The translations under genes were made by a program, and so were the position numbers. The notes beneath the pieces were generated by a model that worked only from the letters and a program-made list of their open reading frames with translations, was not told the DNA's origin and searched no databases. This document shows, one piece after another, positions 28,103 through 36,110 of a stretch of DNA of 64,000 nucleotides. The stretch comes from Armatimonadota bacterium (GTDB taxonomy: Bacteria > Armatimonadota > UBA5829): NCBI GenBank assembly GCA_023474015.1, contig JAMCYN010000001.1, positions 1 through 64,000 on the forward strand, read 5' to 3'. How positions within the stretch are numbered: position 1 is the stretch's first letter; every line of letters begins with the position of its first letter.

Positions 28103-28549
28103 ATGAATAAGCGGCAGTGTTTTCCAAGACCGGCGGTGTCGGCTGTCATAGTTCGCGATTGCTCGATACTGCTGGTCAAGCGTGGCTTTGAGCCGAACGA
28201 GGGTGCATGGTCGTTTCCCGGCGGGCGGATCGAGCCGGGTGAGACGGCGCGTGAGGCAATCGAGCGGGAGGTGATGGAGGAGACTTCGCTCCGGATCGAG
28301 GTCGGCGATGTCGCCGGTGTCTACGATGTGATCTCACGTGACGGTGATCTTCTGCTCTTCCACTATGTCATCATCAACTTCCGCGCTCGGGTGATCTCTG
28401 GAGAACTGAAGCCCGCATCCGATGCCGCGGACGCCCGCTGGTTCAAATTTGACGAATTGGCAAGCCTCCCGACCACACCAAATCTGCTCGACCGCCTCCG
28501 CGCCGCCGTGCCGAGCTTTCCAAGTCGGCCCCAAACCGATAAAATATAG
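28103..28549 (+). CDS. NUDIX hydrolase
   Basis: 148 aa from the ATG at 28103 (AGGAG upstream); the open frame extending back to 27893 only translates the hairpin repeat. The Nudix box is complete: GGRIEPGETAREAIEREVMEE within residues about 40-62. The sequence RPAVSAVIVRDCSILLVKR and a C-terminal WFKFDELASLP suit ADP-ribose or nucleotide-sugar pyrophosphatases of the NudF/MutT kind. The substrate cannot be told. It stands alone between a repeat and a membrane protein gene. Confidence 0.88.
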   Translation: MNKRQCFPRPAVSAVIVRDCSILLVKRGFEPNEGAWSFPGGRIEPGETAREAIEREVMEETSLRIEVGDVAGVYDVISRDGDLLLFHYVIINFRARVISGELKPASDAADARWFKFDELASLPTTPNLLDRLRAAVPSFPSRPQTDKI

Positions 28550-28572
28550 TGTAGAGGGAGATCAGTTGTAAG

Positions 28573-29067
28573 ATGCGAGAGGTGGCGAGTTTGGAGAAGA
28601 TCAGCTACGCGGAGGCGAGGGAGTGGTTTTGGGTCAGGACCGCGATATGGTGCATCCCGGCCATGGTCGTGTCGATGGCCGTCCACTTCGTGCTCCTTAA
28701 CGAGCTTGGCATAGCGGGCCGGGCGTATGTGTGGCTGTCGATCGTTTCGGGGATACTGTCCGTTCTGCTCGGCGTGCTCGCGGCGCTGATCTCGATGCAG
28801 CTTCCGTGGATGCACACCGGATGGCGGTTCGGATTTCTACTCACCGGCCCGGCCTGCGCGGTGGTCGGCGGCCTGGGGGCATTTATGCTGGGCGGGTTGT
28901 GGATCGCCTACATGCGCGGCGACCCTCTGCACCTGCCGTCCGCCGAAGCGATGGCATCCGCGTTTCAAGCATTGCAGTTTGCAGTCGGTGCGGCGGCGAT
29001 GTGGGGCTTCTTATTCGGAAGCTGGTTCGCCCTACGGCGCGATAGATATTTTGTAGAACCGATATGA
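28573..29067 (+). CDS. Hypothetical four-helix membrane protein
   Basis: 164 aa. Four hydrophobic segments are visible: IWCIPAMVVSMAVHFVLL, VWLSIVSGILSVLLGVLAAL, FGFLLTGPACAVVGGLGAF and FAVGAAAMWGFLFGSWFAL. There is a short cytoplasmic N-terminus and a basic C-terminal tail (LRRDRYFVEPI). I do not recognise the family. It lies 23 bp after the NUDIX gene, so the two may be co-expressed. A hairpin repeat separates it from valS. Confidence 0.6.
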   Translation: MREVASLEKISYAEAREWFWVRTAIWCIPAMVVSMAVHFVLLNELGIAGRAYVWLSIVSGILSVLLGVLAALISMQLPWMHTGWRFGFLLTGPACAVVGGLGAFMLGGLWIAYMRGDPLHLPSAEAMASAFQALQFAVGAAAMWGFLFGSWFALRRDRYFVEPI

Positions 29068-29080
29068 ATGAGTTAGAGAA

Positions 29081-29141
29081 GTTGTCAGTTGACAGTTGTC
29101 GGTTGGGCAAGGGACTGCCTTCAACTGACAACCGTCAACTG
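29081..29141. repeat. Heptad-unit hairpin repeat (AGTTGAC type), second copy
   Basis: The left arm GTTGTCAGTTGACAGTTGTC and GGTTGG precede GCAAGGGACTGCC, and the right arm TTCAACTGACAACCGTCAAC is complementary. It has the same 7-bp unit as the copy at 24594 but a different centre. Confidence 0.85.
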
Positions 29142-29162
29142 CTATTACCAGGAGACTATTTG

Positions 29163-31826
29163 ATGACCAACAACCAGCAGACGACCCTGTCGACCGTATA
29201 CGACCCGACGGATGTCGAGAGCAAGTGGTATAAGTTCTGGCTCGATAAGGACTACTTCCACGCCGAGGTGAACCCGAGCAGGCCCAAATACTGCATCACG
29301 ATTCCGCCGCCGAACGTGACCGGCTCGCTGCACATTGGCCACGCGCTGTGCTATACGATCCAGGACGTGCTCATACGATGGAAGCGCATGCAGGGGTTCA
29401 ACGCGCTGTGCCTGCCGGGCACGGACCACGCCGGGATCGCCACGCAGAACAAGGTCGAGCAGCAGTTGGCCGAGGAGGGTCTGACCCGGCACGACCTCGG
29501 GCGCGAGAAGTTCCTGGAGCGCGTGTGGGCGTGGAAGAAGCAATACGGCGGGCAGATTCTGCATCAGTTCAAGAAAATGGGCTTCTCATTCGACTGGAAG
29601 CGCGAGCGGTTCACGATGGACGAGGGCTACATCGACGCCGTGCTGGAGGCGTTTGTCCGCCTGTTCGACAAGGGCTATATATATCGCGGCGCGCGGGTGA
29701 TTAACTGGTGCCCCCGCTGCCATACCGCCATCTCGGACATCGAGGTTGAATATGTGGAGGACCACAGCCACCTGTGGCGTCTGCGCTACCCATTGGAAGA
29801 CGGCTCCGGGTATGTGGTCGTGGCCACCACGCGCCCCGAGACGATGCTCGGTGATACGGCCGTCGCGGTGAACCCGTCGGACGAGCGCTATCTGGGCGTG
29901 ATGGGCAAGAATGTGAGGCTGCCTCTTACCGACCGCATGATCCCAATGATCGAGGACGACCATGTGGACCCCGAGTTTGGCACAGGCGCGGTCAAGGTGA
30001 CTCCTGCGCACGACCCGAACGATTTCGAGATCGGCTTGCGCCATAACCTGCCGCAGGTGGTCGTAATCGCGCCGGACGGTTCTATGACCGCCGATGCGGG
30101 CGAGCGTTATGCTGGGCTTGACCGTTACGAGGCCCGGAAGAAGGTAGTCGCCGATCTGGAGGCCCAGGGGCTGCTCGATGGGATAGATGACTATACCCAC
30201 TCCGTCGGCACGTGCGCGCGGTGCGATACGGTGATCGAGCCGCTGCTGTCCGAGCAGTGGTTCTGCAAAATGAAGGAGCTTGCCGCGCCGGCCATCGAGG
30301 TCGTAAAGCGCGGCGAGGTGAAGTTCATCCCCGACCGCTACAAGAACATATACATCGAGTGGATGGAGAACGTGCGCGACTGGTGCATCTCGCGCCAGCT
30401 TTGGTGGGGCCATCGGATACCTGTCTACACTTGTGACGAGTGCGGCCAGACGGTCGCGGCGAAGAGCAAGGCCGAGGCCGTGGAAAAGCTGAAGTGCGGG
30501 CATGGGAAAGTGACTCAGGAAGAGGACGTGCTGGACACGTGGTTCTCGTCGGCGCTGTGGCCGTTCGCCACTCTCGGCTGGCCGAAGCAGACCCCCGAAC
30601 TGAATTATTTCTATCCGACGGATGTATTGGTGACCGCCCGCGACATCATATATCTGTGGGTGGCGCGCATGATCTTCTCCGGCATCGAGTATCTGGACAA
30701 GATTCCGTTCGACGATGTGTATATCTACGCGACCGTGATGAACGAAGAGGGCAAGCGGATGAGCAAGTCGCTCGGGACCGGCGTGGACCCGCTGGAGTCG
30801 ATTGCGACCTACGGCTCGGACGCCCTGCGCTTCGCTCTTATCCAGCAGACCGGCAAGAACCAGGACATAAGGTTCTCCGACAAGCGCGTCGAGCAGATCC
30901 GAAACTTCTGCAACAAGATATGGAACGCGAGCCGGTTTGTGATTATGAACCTGGACGACTTTGACCCGCGCACCAAGATCGATCAGGCTGGACTACGGTT
31001 AGAGGACCAGTGGATTGTATCCAGACTTCAAGACACCATAGTAGACGTCAACGACGGCCTTAAAGGCTATGACATGGATAAGGCCGCGCGCGCATTGTAT
31101 GAGTTCATATGGGACCACTACTGTGACTGGTACATCGAATTGGCCAAGCCACGCTTGCGAGAAGGTGGAGGTGACCGCACACAGGTTCAGGCAATCCTTT
31201 GCTATGTCCTCGACGTGGCTCTGTGTTTGCTGCACCCAATTATGCCGTTTATCACGGAAGAAATCTGGCAAGCTCTCCCTCACAAGGGAGAGAGTATAAT
31301 GGTCGCGCCTTATCCACAGAACGACCCTAGGCTCAAAAACCAGAGGGCCGAAGTCGATATGGAGACTATCATAGGCGAGGTTCGTCAAATCAGAAGCCTT
31401 CGAGCCGACATAGGAGTGGCCCCCGGAAAAGTCATAGACGTTCTCGCGGTGTGCCCCCAATACGCCAGAAACCTAATCGAACCGAATCTTGCGTTTATCA
31501 AGCGGCTTGCAAAGGTTAACGAGTTCAGGTTTGTCGACTCAATTCCTGAAGAGGATATGAGCAAGTACATGAGTTCTCACGAGGTCGGATCGGACCTCTA
31601 CGTCGAGGTCGCGGGCCTGATCGATATAGAAAAGGAGCTTACTAGAATAGGCTCCGAACTGGCCTCCATCGAGAAAGACCTCGCGCGGTCGTCCGGCAAG
31701 CTCGCCAGCGAGAGCTTCACCTCCAAGGCCCCGGAGGAGATCGTGGAGAAGGAGAAGAAAATCGTCGCCGAGCTTAGCGAGAAGAAGCAGAGGCTGGAGG
31801 AGCGAAAGGCCGCGCTGTCAAACTAG
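29163..31826 (+). CDS. valS: Valyl-tRNA synthetase
   Basis: 887 aa from the ATG at 29163 (CCAGGAG upstream); an open frame to 29064 crosses the hairpin repeat. Class I signatures: PPNVTGSLHIGHAL (HIGH), the editing domain with TTRPETMLGDTAV, and KRMSKSLGTG (KMSKS). The anticodon-binding helical bundle and a C-terminal coiled coil (from about residue 820, ELTRIGSELASIEKDLA) complete a full-length enzyme. It charges tRNA-Val. No T-box leader is visible upstream. Confidence 0.96.
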   Translation: MTNNQQTTLSTVYDPTDVESKWYKFWLDKDYFHAEVNPSRPKYCITIPPPNVTGSLHIGHALCYTIQDVLIRWKRMQGFNALCLPGTDHAGIATQNKVEQQLAEEGLTRHDLGREKFLERVWAWKKQYGGQILHQFKKMGFSFDWKRERFTMDEGYIDAVLEAFVRLFDKGYIYRGARVINWCPRCHTAISDIEVEYVEDHSHLWRLRYPLEDGSGYVVVATTRPETMLGDTAVAVNPSDERYLGVMGKNVRLPLTDRMIPMIEDDHVDPEFGTGAVKVTPAHDPNDFEIGLRHNLPQVVVIAPDGSMTADAGERYAGLDRYEARKKVVADLEAQGLLDGIDDYTHSVGTCARCDTVIEPLLSEQWFCKMKELAAPAIEVVKRGEVKFIPDRYKNIYIEWMENVRDWCISRQLWWGHRIPVYTCDECGQTVAAKSKAEAVEKLKCGHGKVTQEEDVLDTWFSSALWPFATLGWPKQTPELNYFYPTDVLVTARDIIYLWVARMIFSGIEYLDKIPFDDVYIYATVMNEEGKRMSKSLGTGVDPLESIATYGSDALRFALIQQTGKNQDIRFSDKRVEQIRNFCNKIWNASRFVIMNLDDFDPRTKIDQAGLRLEDQWIVSRLQDTIVDVNDGLKGYDMDKAARALYEFIWDHYCDWYIELAKPRLREGGGDRTQVQAILCYVLDVALCLLHPIMPFITEEIWQALPHKGESIMVAPYPQNDPRLKNQRAEVDMETIIGEVRQIRSLRADIGVAPGKVIDVLAVCPQYARNLIEPNLAFIKRLAKVNEFRFVDSIPEEDMSKYMSSHEVGSDLYVEVAGLIDIEKELTRIGSELASIEKDLARSSGKLASESFTSKAPEEIVEKEKKIVAELSEKKQRLEERKAALSN

Positions 31827-31861
31827 TGTACAGTCATTAATAAGTAGGAAGGCTTCGAACA

Positions 31862-33022
31862 GTGACAAATAGAGAAAGAATACTTGCAATACTCAACTAT
31901 GAGGCGTACGATCGTCTGCCGGTCGTCCATTTTGGGTTTCTCAGAGAAACCCTCGGCAAGTGGCTCGCGGAGGGCCACCTGACCAGCGAACAGCATGACG
32001 CGGCGTGCTGTGCCGACCAGGATGTGGCCCGTGACGAATTGACTCGTCGGCTCGGCTTCGACTGCTGTTACGAACGCATCTTCGAGCTGGCTTTTCGTAT
32101 CTATCCGGCATTCGAGCGCAAAGTGATCGAGACTCTGCCGGACGGCACGCGCAAGGTGATTACCGTCAACGGCGCCATCGTCATCGAGAAAGATGACGCC
32201 ACGAGCATTCCTATGGAGTTCGACCACGTGCTCAAGGGTCGTAAGGAATGGGAGGAAATATTCAAGCCGCGTATGCAGTTCTCCGAGGAGAGGGTGAATA
32301 TCACTGCCGTTAATTGTGAGACCGAGATGCGCCGGTTTGATGAGGGCGGGCTTGAGTATCTGCGGCAAGATGACAGGGAGAACCATTACCTGCTGTATTG
32401 CGGCAGCCTCTACGGAGTCTTGCGGGACTACATAGGTATGGAGAACCTTTGTTACCTCGCCGCCGACGATCCTGATCTTCTCCTCGAGATGATCGATGTC
32501 AACGCTGAGCTCTGTTACAGGTGCGCCGAGCACACTCTCAATACCGGGGCGAAGTTCGACATTGCCCATTTCTGGGAGGATATTGCATTCAAGAACGGTC
32601 CGCTGGTCAATCCGAAGTTCTTCGCCGAGCACGTCGGGCCGCACTACAAGCGCATCACGGATATGCTAAAGAGTCATGGAATCAGCCTGGTCTCTTTGGA
32701 CTGCGACGGCCTCATCGACAGCCTCGTGCCGATCTGGCTGGAGAACGGGGTTAATGTGATGTTTCCGATCGAGGTGGGGACCTGGGATGCGAGCATCAGG
32801 CCCTGGAGGGAGAAATACGGCAGGCAGGTTCGCGGAGTGGGAGGCATGAGGAAGTATGTCTTTGCCCTGGACTATGCCGCCGTTGATGCCGAGATCGAAA
32901 GGCTCAAGCCGCTGGTCGAATTGGGCGGATACCTGCCCTGCCCCGATCATCGCATCGCGGACGACGCCAAGTGGGAGAATGTCCAATACTACTGTGAGAA
33001 GATGCGCAAGGCATTTGGATAG
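31862..33022 (+). CDS. Uroporphyrinogen decarboxylase-like (UroD/MtaA-type) methyltransferase family protein
   Basis: 386 aa from the GTG at 31862 (GGAAGG upstream). The N-terminus MTNRERILAILNYEAYDRLP and the C-terminus GGYLPCPDHRIADDAKWENV belong to the UroD-like family (PF01208) that includes MtaA and CmuA. The porphyrin-binding arginine motif of true HemE (RQAGRY) is absent. Such proteins often transfer methyl groups from corrinoid proteins or methoxyl donors. No corrinoid protein gene is next to it, so the substrate is open. It lies 35 bp after valS. Confidence 0.75.
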   Translation: MTNRERILAILNYEAYDRLPVVHFGFLRETLGKWLAEGHLTSEQHDAACCADQDVARDELTRRLGFDCCYERIFELAFRIYPAFERKVIETLPDGTRKVITVNGAIVIEKDDATSIPMEFDHVLKGRKEWEEIFKPRMQFSEERVNITAVNCETEMRRFDEGGLEYLRQDDRENHYLLYCGSLYGVLRDYIGMENLCYLAADDPDLLLEMIDVNAELCYRCAEHTLNTGAKFDIAHFWEDIAFKNGPLVNPKFFAEHVGPHYKRITDMLKSHGISLVSLDCDGLIDSLVPIWLENGVNVMFPIEVGTWDASIRPWREKYGRQVRGVGGMRKYVFALDYAAVDAEIERLKPLVELGGYLPCPDHRIADDAKWENVQYYCEKMRKAFG

Positions 33023-33056
33023 CACAAACTCACCCAATAAATGCGCCGCAAGGGTA

Positions 33057-33085
33057 TTGACAAATGCCCGACGGCACGCCATAAT
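33057..33085 (+). promoter_or_regulatory. Sigma70-type promoter of the metY-hcy operon
   Basis: TTGACA at 33057-33062 and CATAAT at 33080-33085 are separated by 17 bp. Predicted transcription start is near 33092, leaving a leader of about 175 nt before metY. Confidence 0.75.
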
Positions 33086-33120
33086 AGTATAAGTAAAGTA
33101 AATTGACCGGAAAAGTAAGA

Positions 33121-33189
33121 CACTGGCTGACCAGATAACTGGAGGCCGGCGGACTCTCGCAACAGGAGCGTCTTGCCGGCCTCTTTTTT
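33121..33189 (+). promoter_or_regulatory. Leader with alternative hairpins and an intrinsic terminator (attenuator or riboswitch candidate)
   Basis: Three short blocks CTGG (33123-33126), CCAG (33131-33134) and CTGG (33139-33142) allow two mutually exclusive tetraloop hairpins. They run straight into a terminator: GAGGCCGGC (33142-33150) pairs with GCCGGCCTC (33175-33183), the internal GGAC/GTC and CTC/GAG can extend the stem, and a run of T follows (33184-33189). The terminator lies before metY, so it would block the operon unless prevented. I do not recognise an S-box, SAM-II, SAH or T-box consensus. Confidence 0.65.
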
Positions 33190-33269
33190 CATCGCGAAAG
33201 CCCGAAAACCCGAAATCCCGAAAGGGGAATGGAGTTTGAGGGTAGGGACTCTACGTAAGGATTTTCGCT

Positions 33270-34511
33270 ATGGATATCGAGACTTTAGCACTGCACGGGG
33301 GGTTTGCACCGGATGGGGTGGCGGGGTCCACGGTTGCGCCTATTCACCAGACCACGGCGTTCGCCTACGCAAGCTCTGAGGGGCTGTCGAACGCGTTTAC
33401 CGGCCGCGGCCCGGGATATATCTATTCGCGAATAGCCAACCCGACATCCTCGGCGTTCGAGAAGCGGCTGGCCGAGATGGAGGGCGGCGTCGGCTGCCTT
33501 TCGTGCTCGTCTGGGATGGCGGCGATTGCGTCGGTCGTGATGGGCCTGACGCGTGCGGGCGATCATATAGTGGCGTCGAGCGGGATATTCGGCGGGACGG
33601 TGTCGTTCTTCGCCAAGACCCTCTCGCGCTTCGGCGTCACGACCACATTCGTAGATGCGGGAGACGTGGAAGCGTATCGAGCCGCGATATTGCCCGAAAC
33701 GAAGCTGATATTCGTGGAAACCATCACCAACCCGCGTATGGACGTGCCGGACCTGCCCGCAATCTCCGAAATCGCACGCGGGGCCGGGATTCCGCTGGTG
33801 GTCGATAGCACAGTGACCTCGCCCGTGCTCGTGCAGCCCGGCAAGTGGGGCGCGGATATTGTGATCCATTCGGTCTCGAAGTTTATCAACGGACATGGAA
33901 ACTCGCTGGGCGGGGCGATAGTCGATACGGGCAACTTCGATTGGCGCAGCGGACCATTCGAGGATATCGCGCAACTGGCGAAGCGTGCGGGGCAACTCGC
34001 GTTTCTAGCTCACCTTCGGACGTTGATCTATCGGGATTTAGGGTGCTGCCCGTCGCCGTTCAACTCGTTTATGCACCTTACAGGCATCGAGGGCTTGGCG
34101 CTGCGGATGGGGGCGCACTGCCGCAACGCGCTGGCGCTGGCGGAGTACTTGAGCGAGCATCCGAAAGTCGGGTGGGTGAACTATCCGGGGCTGAAATCCA
34201 GCCCGAATCACGAGACGGCGAGCCGACTGTTTGGCGGACGCTTCGGCGGCGTGTTGACCTTCGGGCTTGGCTCGGCTGAGGGGGCGTATGCATTGATCGA
34301 TCACCTTGCGCTCGCCCAGAACCTGGCGAATATCGGCGATTCGAAGACCCTCGTGATTCACCCGGCATCGACCATATTTTCCGAGTTCACACCAGAGCAG
34401 CGGCTGGCCATGGGCGTACCCGATGATCTGGTGCGGGTGTCGGTGGGGGTCGAAAGCGCGAATGACATCATCGCCGACTTCCAATCGGCGCTAAGTAATG
34501 TCTGTCTTTAG
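33270..34511 (+). CDS. metY: O-acetylhomoserine sulfhydrylase (homocysteine synthase)
   Basis: 413 aa. Cys/Met metabolism PLP family: TLALHGGFAPDG start, SSGMAAIASVVMGLT, VDSTVTSPVLVQPGKWGADI and the Schiff-base lysine in IHSVSKFINGHGNSLGG. The length and the long loop near residues 215-260 (PFEDIAQLAKRAGQL) fit MetY rather than MetB/MetC. It makes homocysteine from O-acetylhomoserine and a sulfur donor. Being the first gene of an operon with a sulfur carrier protein, its E1-like enzyme and a JAMM protease, it probably takes sulfur from a protein thiocarboxylate, as in Wolinella. Confidence 0.93.
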   Translation: MDIETLALHGGFAPDGVAGSTVAPIHQTTAFAYASSEGLSNAFTGRGPGYIYSRIANPTSSAFEKRLAEMEGGVGCLSCSSGMAAIASVVMGLTRAGDHIVASSGIFGGTVSFFAKTLSRFGVTTTFVDAGDVEAYRAAILPETKLIFVETITNPRMDVPDLPAISEIARGAGIPLVVDSTVTSPVLVQPGKWGADIVIHSVSKFINGHGNSLGGAIVDTGNFDWRSGPFEDIAQLAKRAGQLAFLAHLRTLIYRDLGCCPSPFNSFMHLTGIEGLALRMGAHCRNALALAEYLSEHPKVGWVNYPGLKSSPNHETASRLFGGRFGGVLTFGLGSAEGAYALIDHLALAQNLANIGDSKTLVIHPASTIFSEFTPEQRLAMGVPDDLVRVSVGVESANDIIADFQSALSNVCL

Positions 34512-34527
34512 CCGTGGGTCCAGTACT

Positions 34528-34623
34528 ATCCAGCATGCTGAGCCTGTCGAAGCACGCGGTCGGCTATTGTTGAAGCCTTCGATTAGAACTGGCCGCACCC
34601 TTCGACAAGCTCAGGATGCTGGG
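34528..34623. repeat. Inverted repeat with TGAGC(C/T)TGTCGAAG arms
   Basis: The left arm CCAGCATGCTGAGCCTGTCG (34528-34547, then AAGC) pairs with the right arm CCTTCGACAAGCTCAGGATG plus CTGGG (34599-34623). It lies between metY and hcyS. A 19-bp piece of the right arm recurs exactly inside murC. It is a dispersed repeat, not a THI-box despite a CTGAG string. Confidence 0.85.
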
Positions 34624-34684
34624 TTAGGGCATATCGGCAACAAGGAACGGATGCTACTTAGAGATAACGTGACAGGAGAGACAA

Positions 34685-34894
34685 ATGCAGATAACCGTAA
34701 ACGGAAAACCGGCGCAGGCCACTGATAACATAACCGTAACCGAATTGCTCGCGGAGTTGAAAGTCGAGACTCCGGAGTATGTTTCCGTGGAGCTTAATGG
34801 CGAGATACTCGACCGGCAGGACTTCGGGACGATTGTTGTGTCTGAGGGCGACGTGGTCGAGTTCCTATACTACATGGGCGGAGGCGCGCGATGA
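34685..34894 (+). CDS. hcyS: ThiS/MoaD-like sulfur carrier protein with masked C-terminus (HcyS-like)
   Basis: 69 aa with a ubiquitin-like fold: MQITVNGKPAQATDNITVTE, then VSVELNGEILDR and VVEFLYYMGGGAR. ThiS and MoaD end in Gly-Gly, whose carboxylate becomes a thiocarboxylate. This protein ends GGG-Ala-Arg, so two residues must be removed first. A JAMM protease gene two genes downstream supplies that activity. This matches HcyS of the Wolinella homocysteine route and CysO of mycobacteria. Its stop overlaps the next start (ATGA). Not a thiamine or Moco gene by context. Confidence 0.85.
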   Translation: MQITVNGKPAQATDNITVTELLAELKVETPEYVSVELNGEILDRQDFGTIVVSEGDVVEFLYYMGGGAR

Positions 34895-35706
34895 GTCTGG
34901 GAGTAGAAGACATTGAACGCTACAGTCGCCAGATCCTCCTGAAGCAGGTCGGGGGCAAGGGGCAGGAGAAGCTGCTCGCATCAAAGGTGCTCGTGGTGGG
35001 CGCGGGTGGGCTGGGCTCGCCGGTCGCGCTGTACCTGGCTGCGGCGGGGGTCGGCACGATTGGGCTTATCGACGGGGATAATGTCGATGTCACGAACCTC
35101 CAGCGGCAGATCGCGCACTTCACAAGTGATGTCGGCACGCCGAAGGTCGAATCGGCAGCCGAGAAGCTCAAGGCGATCAACCCTGCGGTCAATGTCGAGA
35201 CGTATCACGAACTGGCCCTGGCGCACAATATTCTCGGCATCGTGAAGGGCTATGATTTCGTTATCGACGGGACGGACAACTTCCCCGCCAAGTTCCTGAT
35301 CAACGACGCCTGCGTGTTCGCGGGAGTGCCGTTCTCACACGCCGGGATACTGCGTTTCGACGGCCAGTTGTTCACGGTGGTTCCGGGGCAGAGCGCGTGC
35401 TATCGTTGCCTCTTCGGCGCGCCGCCGCCGGCGGGGGCCGTGCCTACGTGCTCGCAGGCGGGAGTGTTGGGAGGCGTCGCGGGCGTGATAGGCAGCCTTC
35501 AGGCGACCGAAGCCCTGAAGTACCTTCTCGGAGTCGGCGAACTGCTTATTGATAGGATGCTGGTATTCGACGCGCTCGGAATGCGATTCAGGGAGGCGAA
35601 GTTCAGGCGCAACCCGAGGTGCCCGATCTGCGGCGAGAACCCATCGATCACGGAGCTAACAGACGAGCAGCAGATCGCGTGCGACCTGAAGGCGGCGCGG
35701 GCATGA
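34891..35706 (+). CDS. hcyF: ThiF/MoeB-like E1 enzyme activating the sulfur carrier (HcyF-like)
   Basis: 271 aa. The Rossmann ATP-binding core VVGAGGLGSPVALYLAAAGV is followed by LIDGDNVDVTNLQRQ with the adenylation arginine, and there are two zinc CxxC pairs (CYRC near residue 170 and CPIC near 246). It adenylates the C-terminal glycine of the carrier protein so that sulfur can be added as a thiocarboxylate. No C-terminal rhodanese domain is present, so sulfur must come from elsewhere, plausibly the sulfite reductase/TusA protein in the operon. Start and stop both overlap neighbours. Confidence 0.87.
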   Translation: MSLGVEDIERYSRQILLKQVGGKGQEKLLASKVLVVGAGGLGSPVALYLAAAGVGTIGLIDGDNVDVTNLQRQIAHFTSDVGTPKVESAAEKLKAINPAVNVETYHELALAHNILGIVKGYDFVIDGTDNFPAKFLINDACVFAGVPFSHAGILRFDGQLFTVVPGQSACYRCLFGAPPPAGAVPTCSQAGVLGGVAGVIGSLQATEALKYLLGVGELLIDRMLVFDALGMRFREAKFRRNPRCPICGENPSITELTDEQQIACDLKAARA

Positions 35707-36110
35707 TCGTCATACCACTTAACATATTGAACGATATGGTGGAGCATGCGAGGGAGCAGGCCCCGCTGGAGGCGTGCGGGCTGCTGGTGGGGCAGAATGC
35801 CGAAGTCAAGAAGAGCTATCGTCTGACCAACATGGATGCAAGCTCCGAGCACTTTAGCCTTGATCCGAAGGAGCAGTTCGCGGTCGTGAAGGAGATCAGG
35901 CCAAATGGTTGGGATGTGCTCGCGGTCTACCATTCACATCCGGCCACCCCCGCGCGGATGTCGGAGGAGGACCTGCGCCTGGCCCTGGCCCCCGAGATGA
36001 GGTATGTGATCGTCTCTCTGATGGACGACGAATGGCCAAAAGTGAAGAGCTTTACCGTGCGGGATGGTCAGGCGGTGGAAGAGCCCGTATCGACGGAGGA
36101 ATCGCAATGA
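35703..36110 (+). CDS. hcyD: JAMM (Mov34/MPN) zinc protease (HcyD / Mec+-like)
   Basis: 135 aa from the ATG at 35703, overlapping the hcyF stop (ATGA). Metalloprotease motif: the glutamate in PLEACGLLVGQ (about residue 22) and H-S-H-P-x10-D (YHSHPATPARMSEED, about residues 78-90). Mec+ and HcyD remove residues after, or amino acids attached to, the Gly-Gly of sulfur carrier proteins. Here it should cut Ala-Arg from HcyS, or release product. The size suits the minimal bacterial JAMM domain. It is coupled by ATGA to the reductase gene. Confidence 0.87.
   Translation: MIVIPLNILNDMVEHAREQAPLEACGLLVGQNAEVKKSYRLTNMDASSEHFSLDPKEQFAVVKEIRPNGWDVLAVYHSHPATPARMSEEDLRLALAPEMRYVIVSLMDDEWPKVKSFTVRDGQAVEEPVSTEESQ

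Noticed and set aside
29068..29162. T-box leader before valS
   Set aside because: The gap is short and filled by a heptad hairpin repeat; no T-box or specifier loop consensus is visible.
29586..30503. 305-codon open frame opposite valS
   Set aside because: It is the shadow of the conserved valS catalytic domain.
31862..33022. True uroporphyrinogen decarboxylase (hemE)
   Set aside because: The RQAGRY substrate motif is missing and the C-terminus is of the UroD-like methyltransferase type.
34685..35706. ThiS/ThiF-like pair as thiamine or molybdopterin genes
   Set aside because: Neighbours are metY, a JAMM protease and a sulfite reductase; the carrier C-terminus is masked by Ala-Arg; no thiG, thiH or moa genes and no THI-box. 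The nearby CTGAG string belongs to a dispersed repeat.
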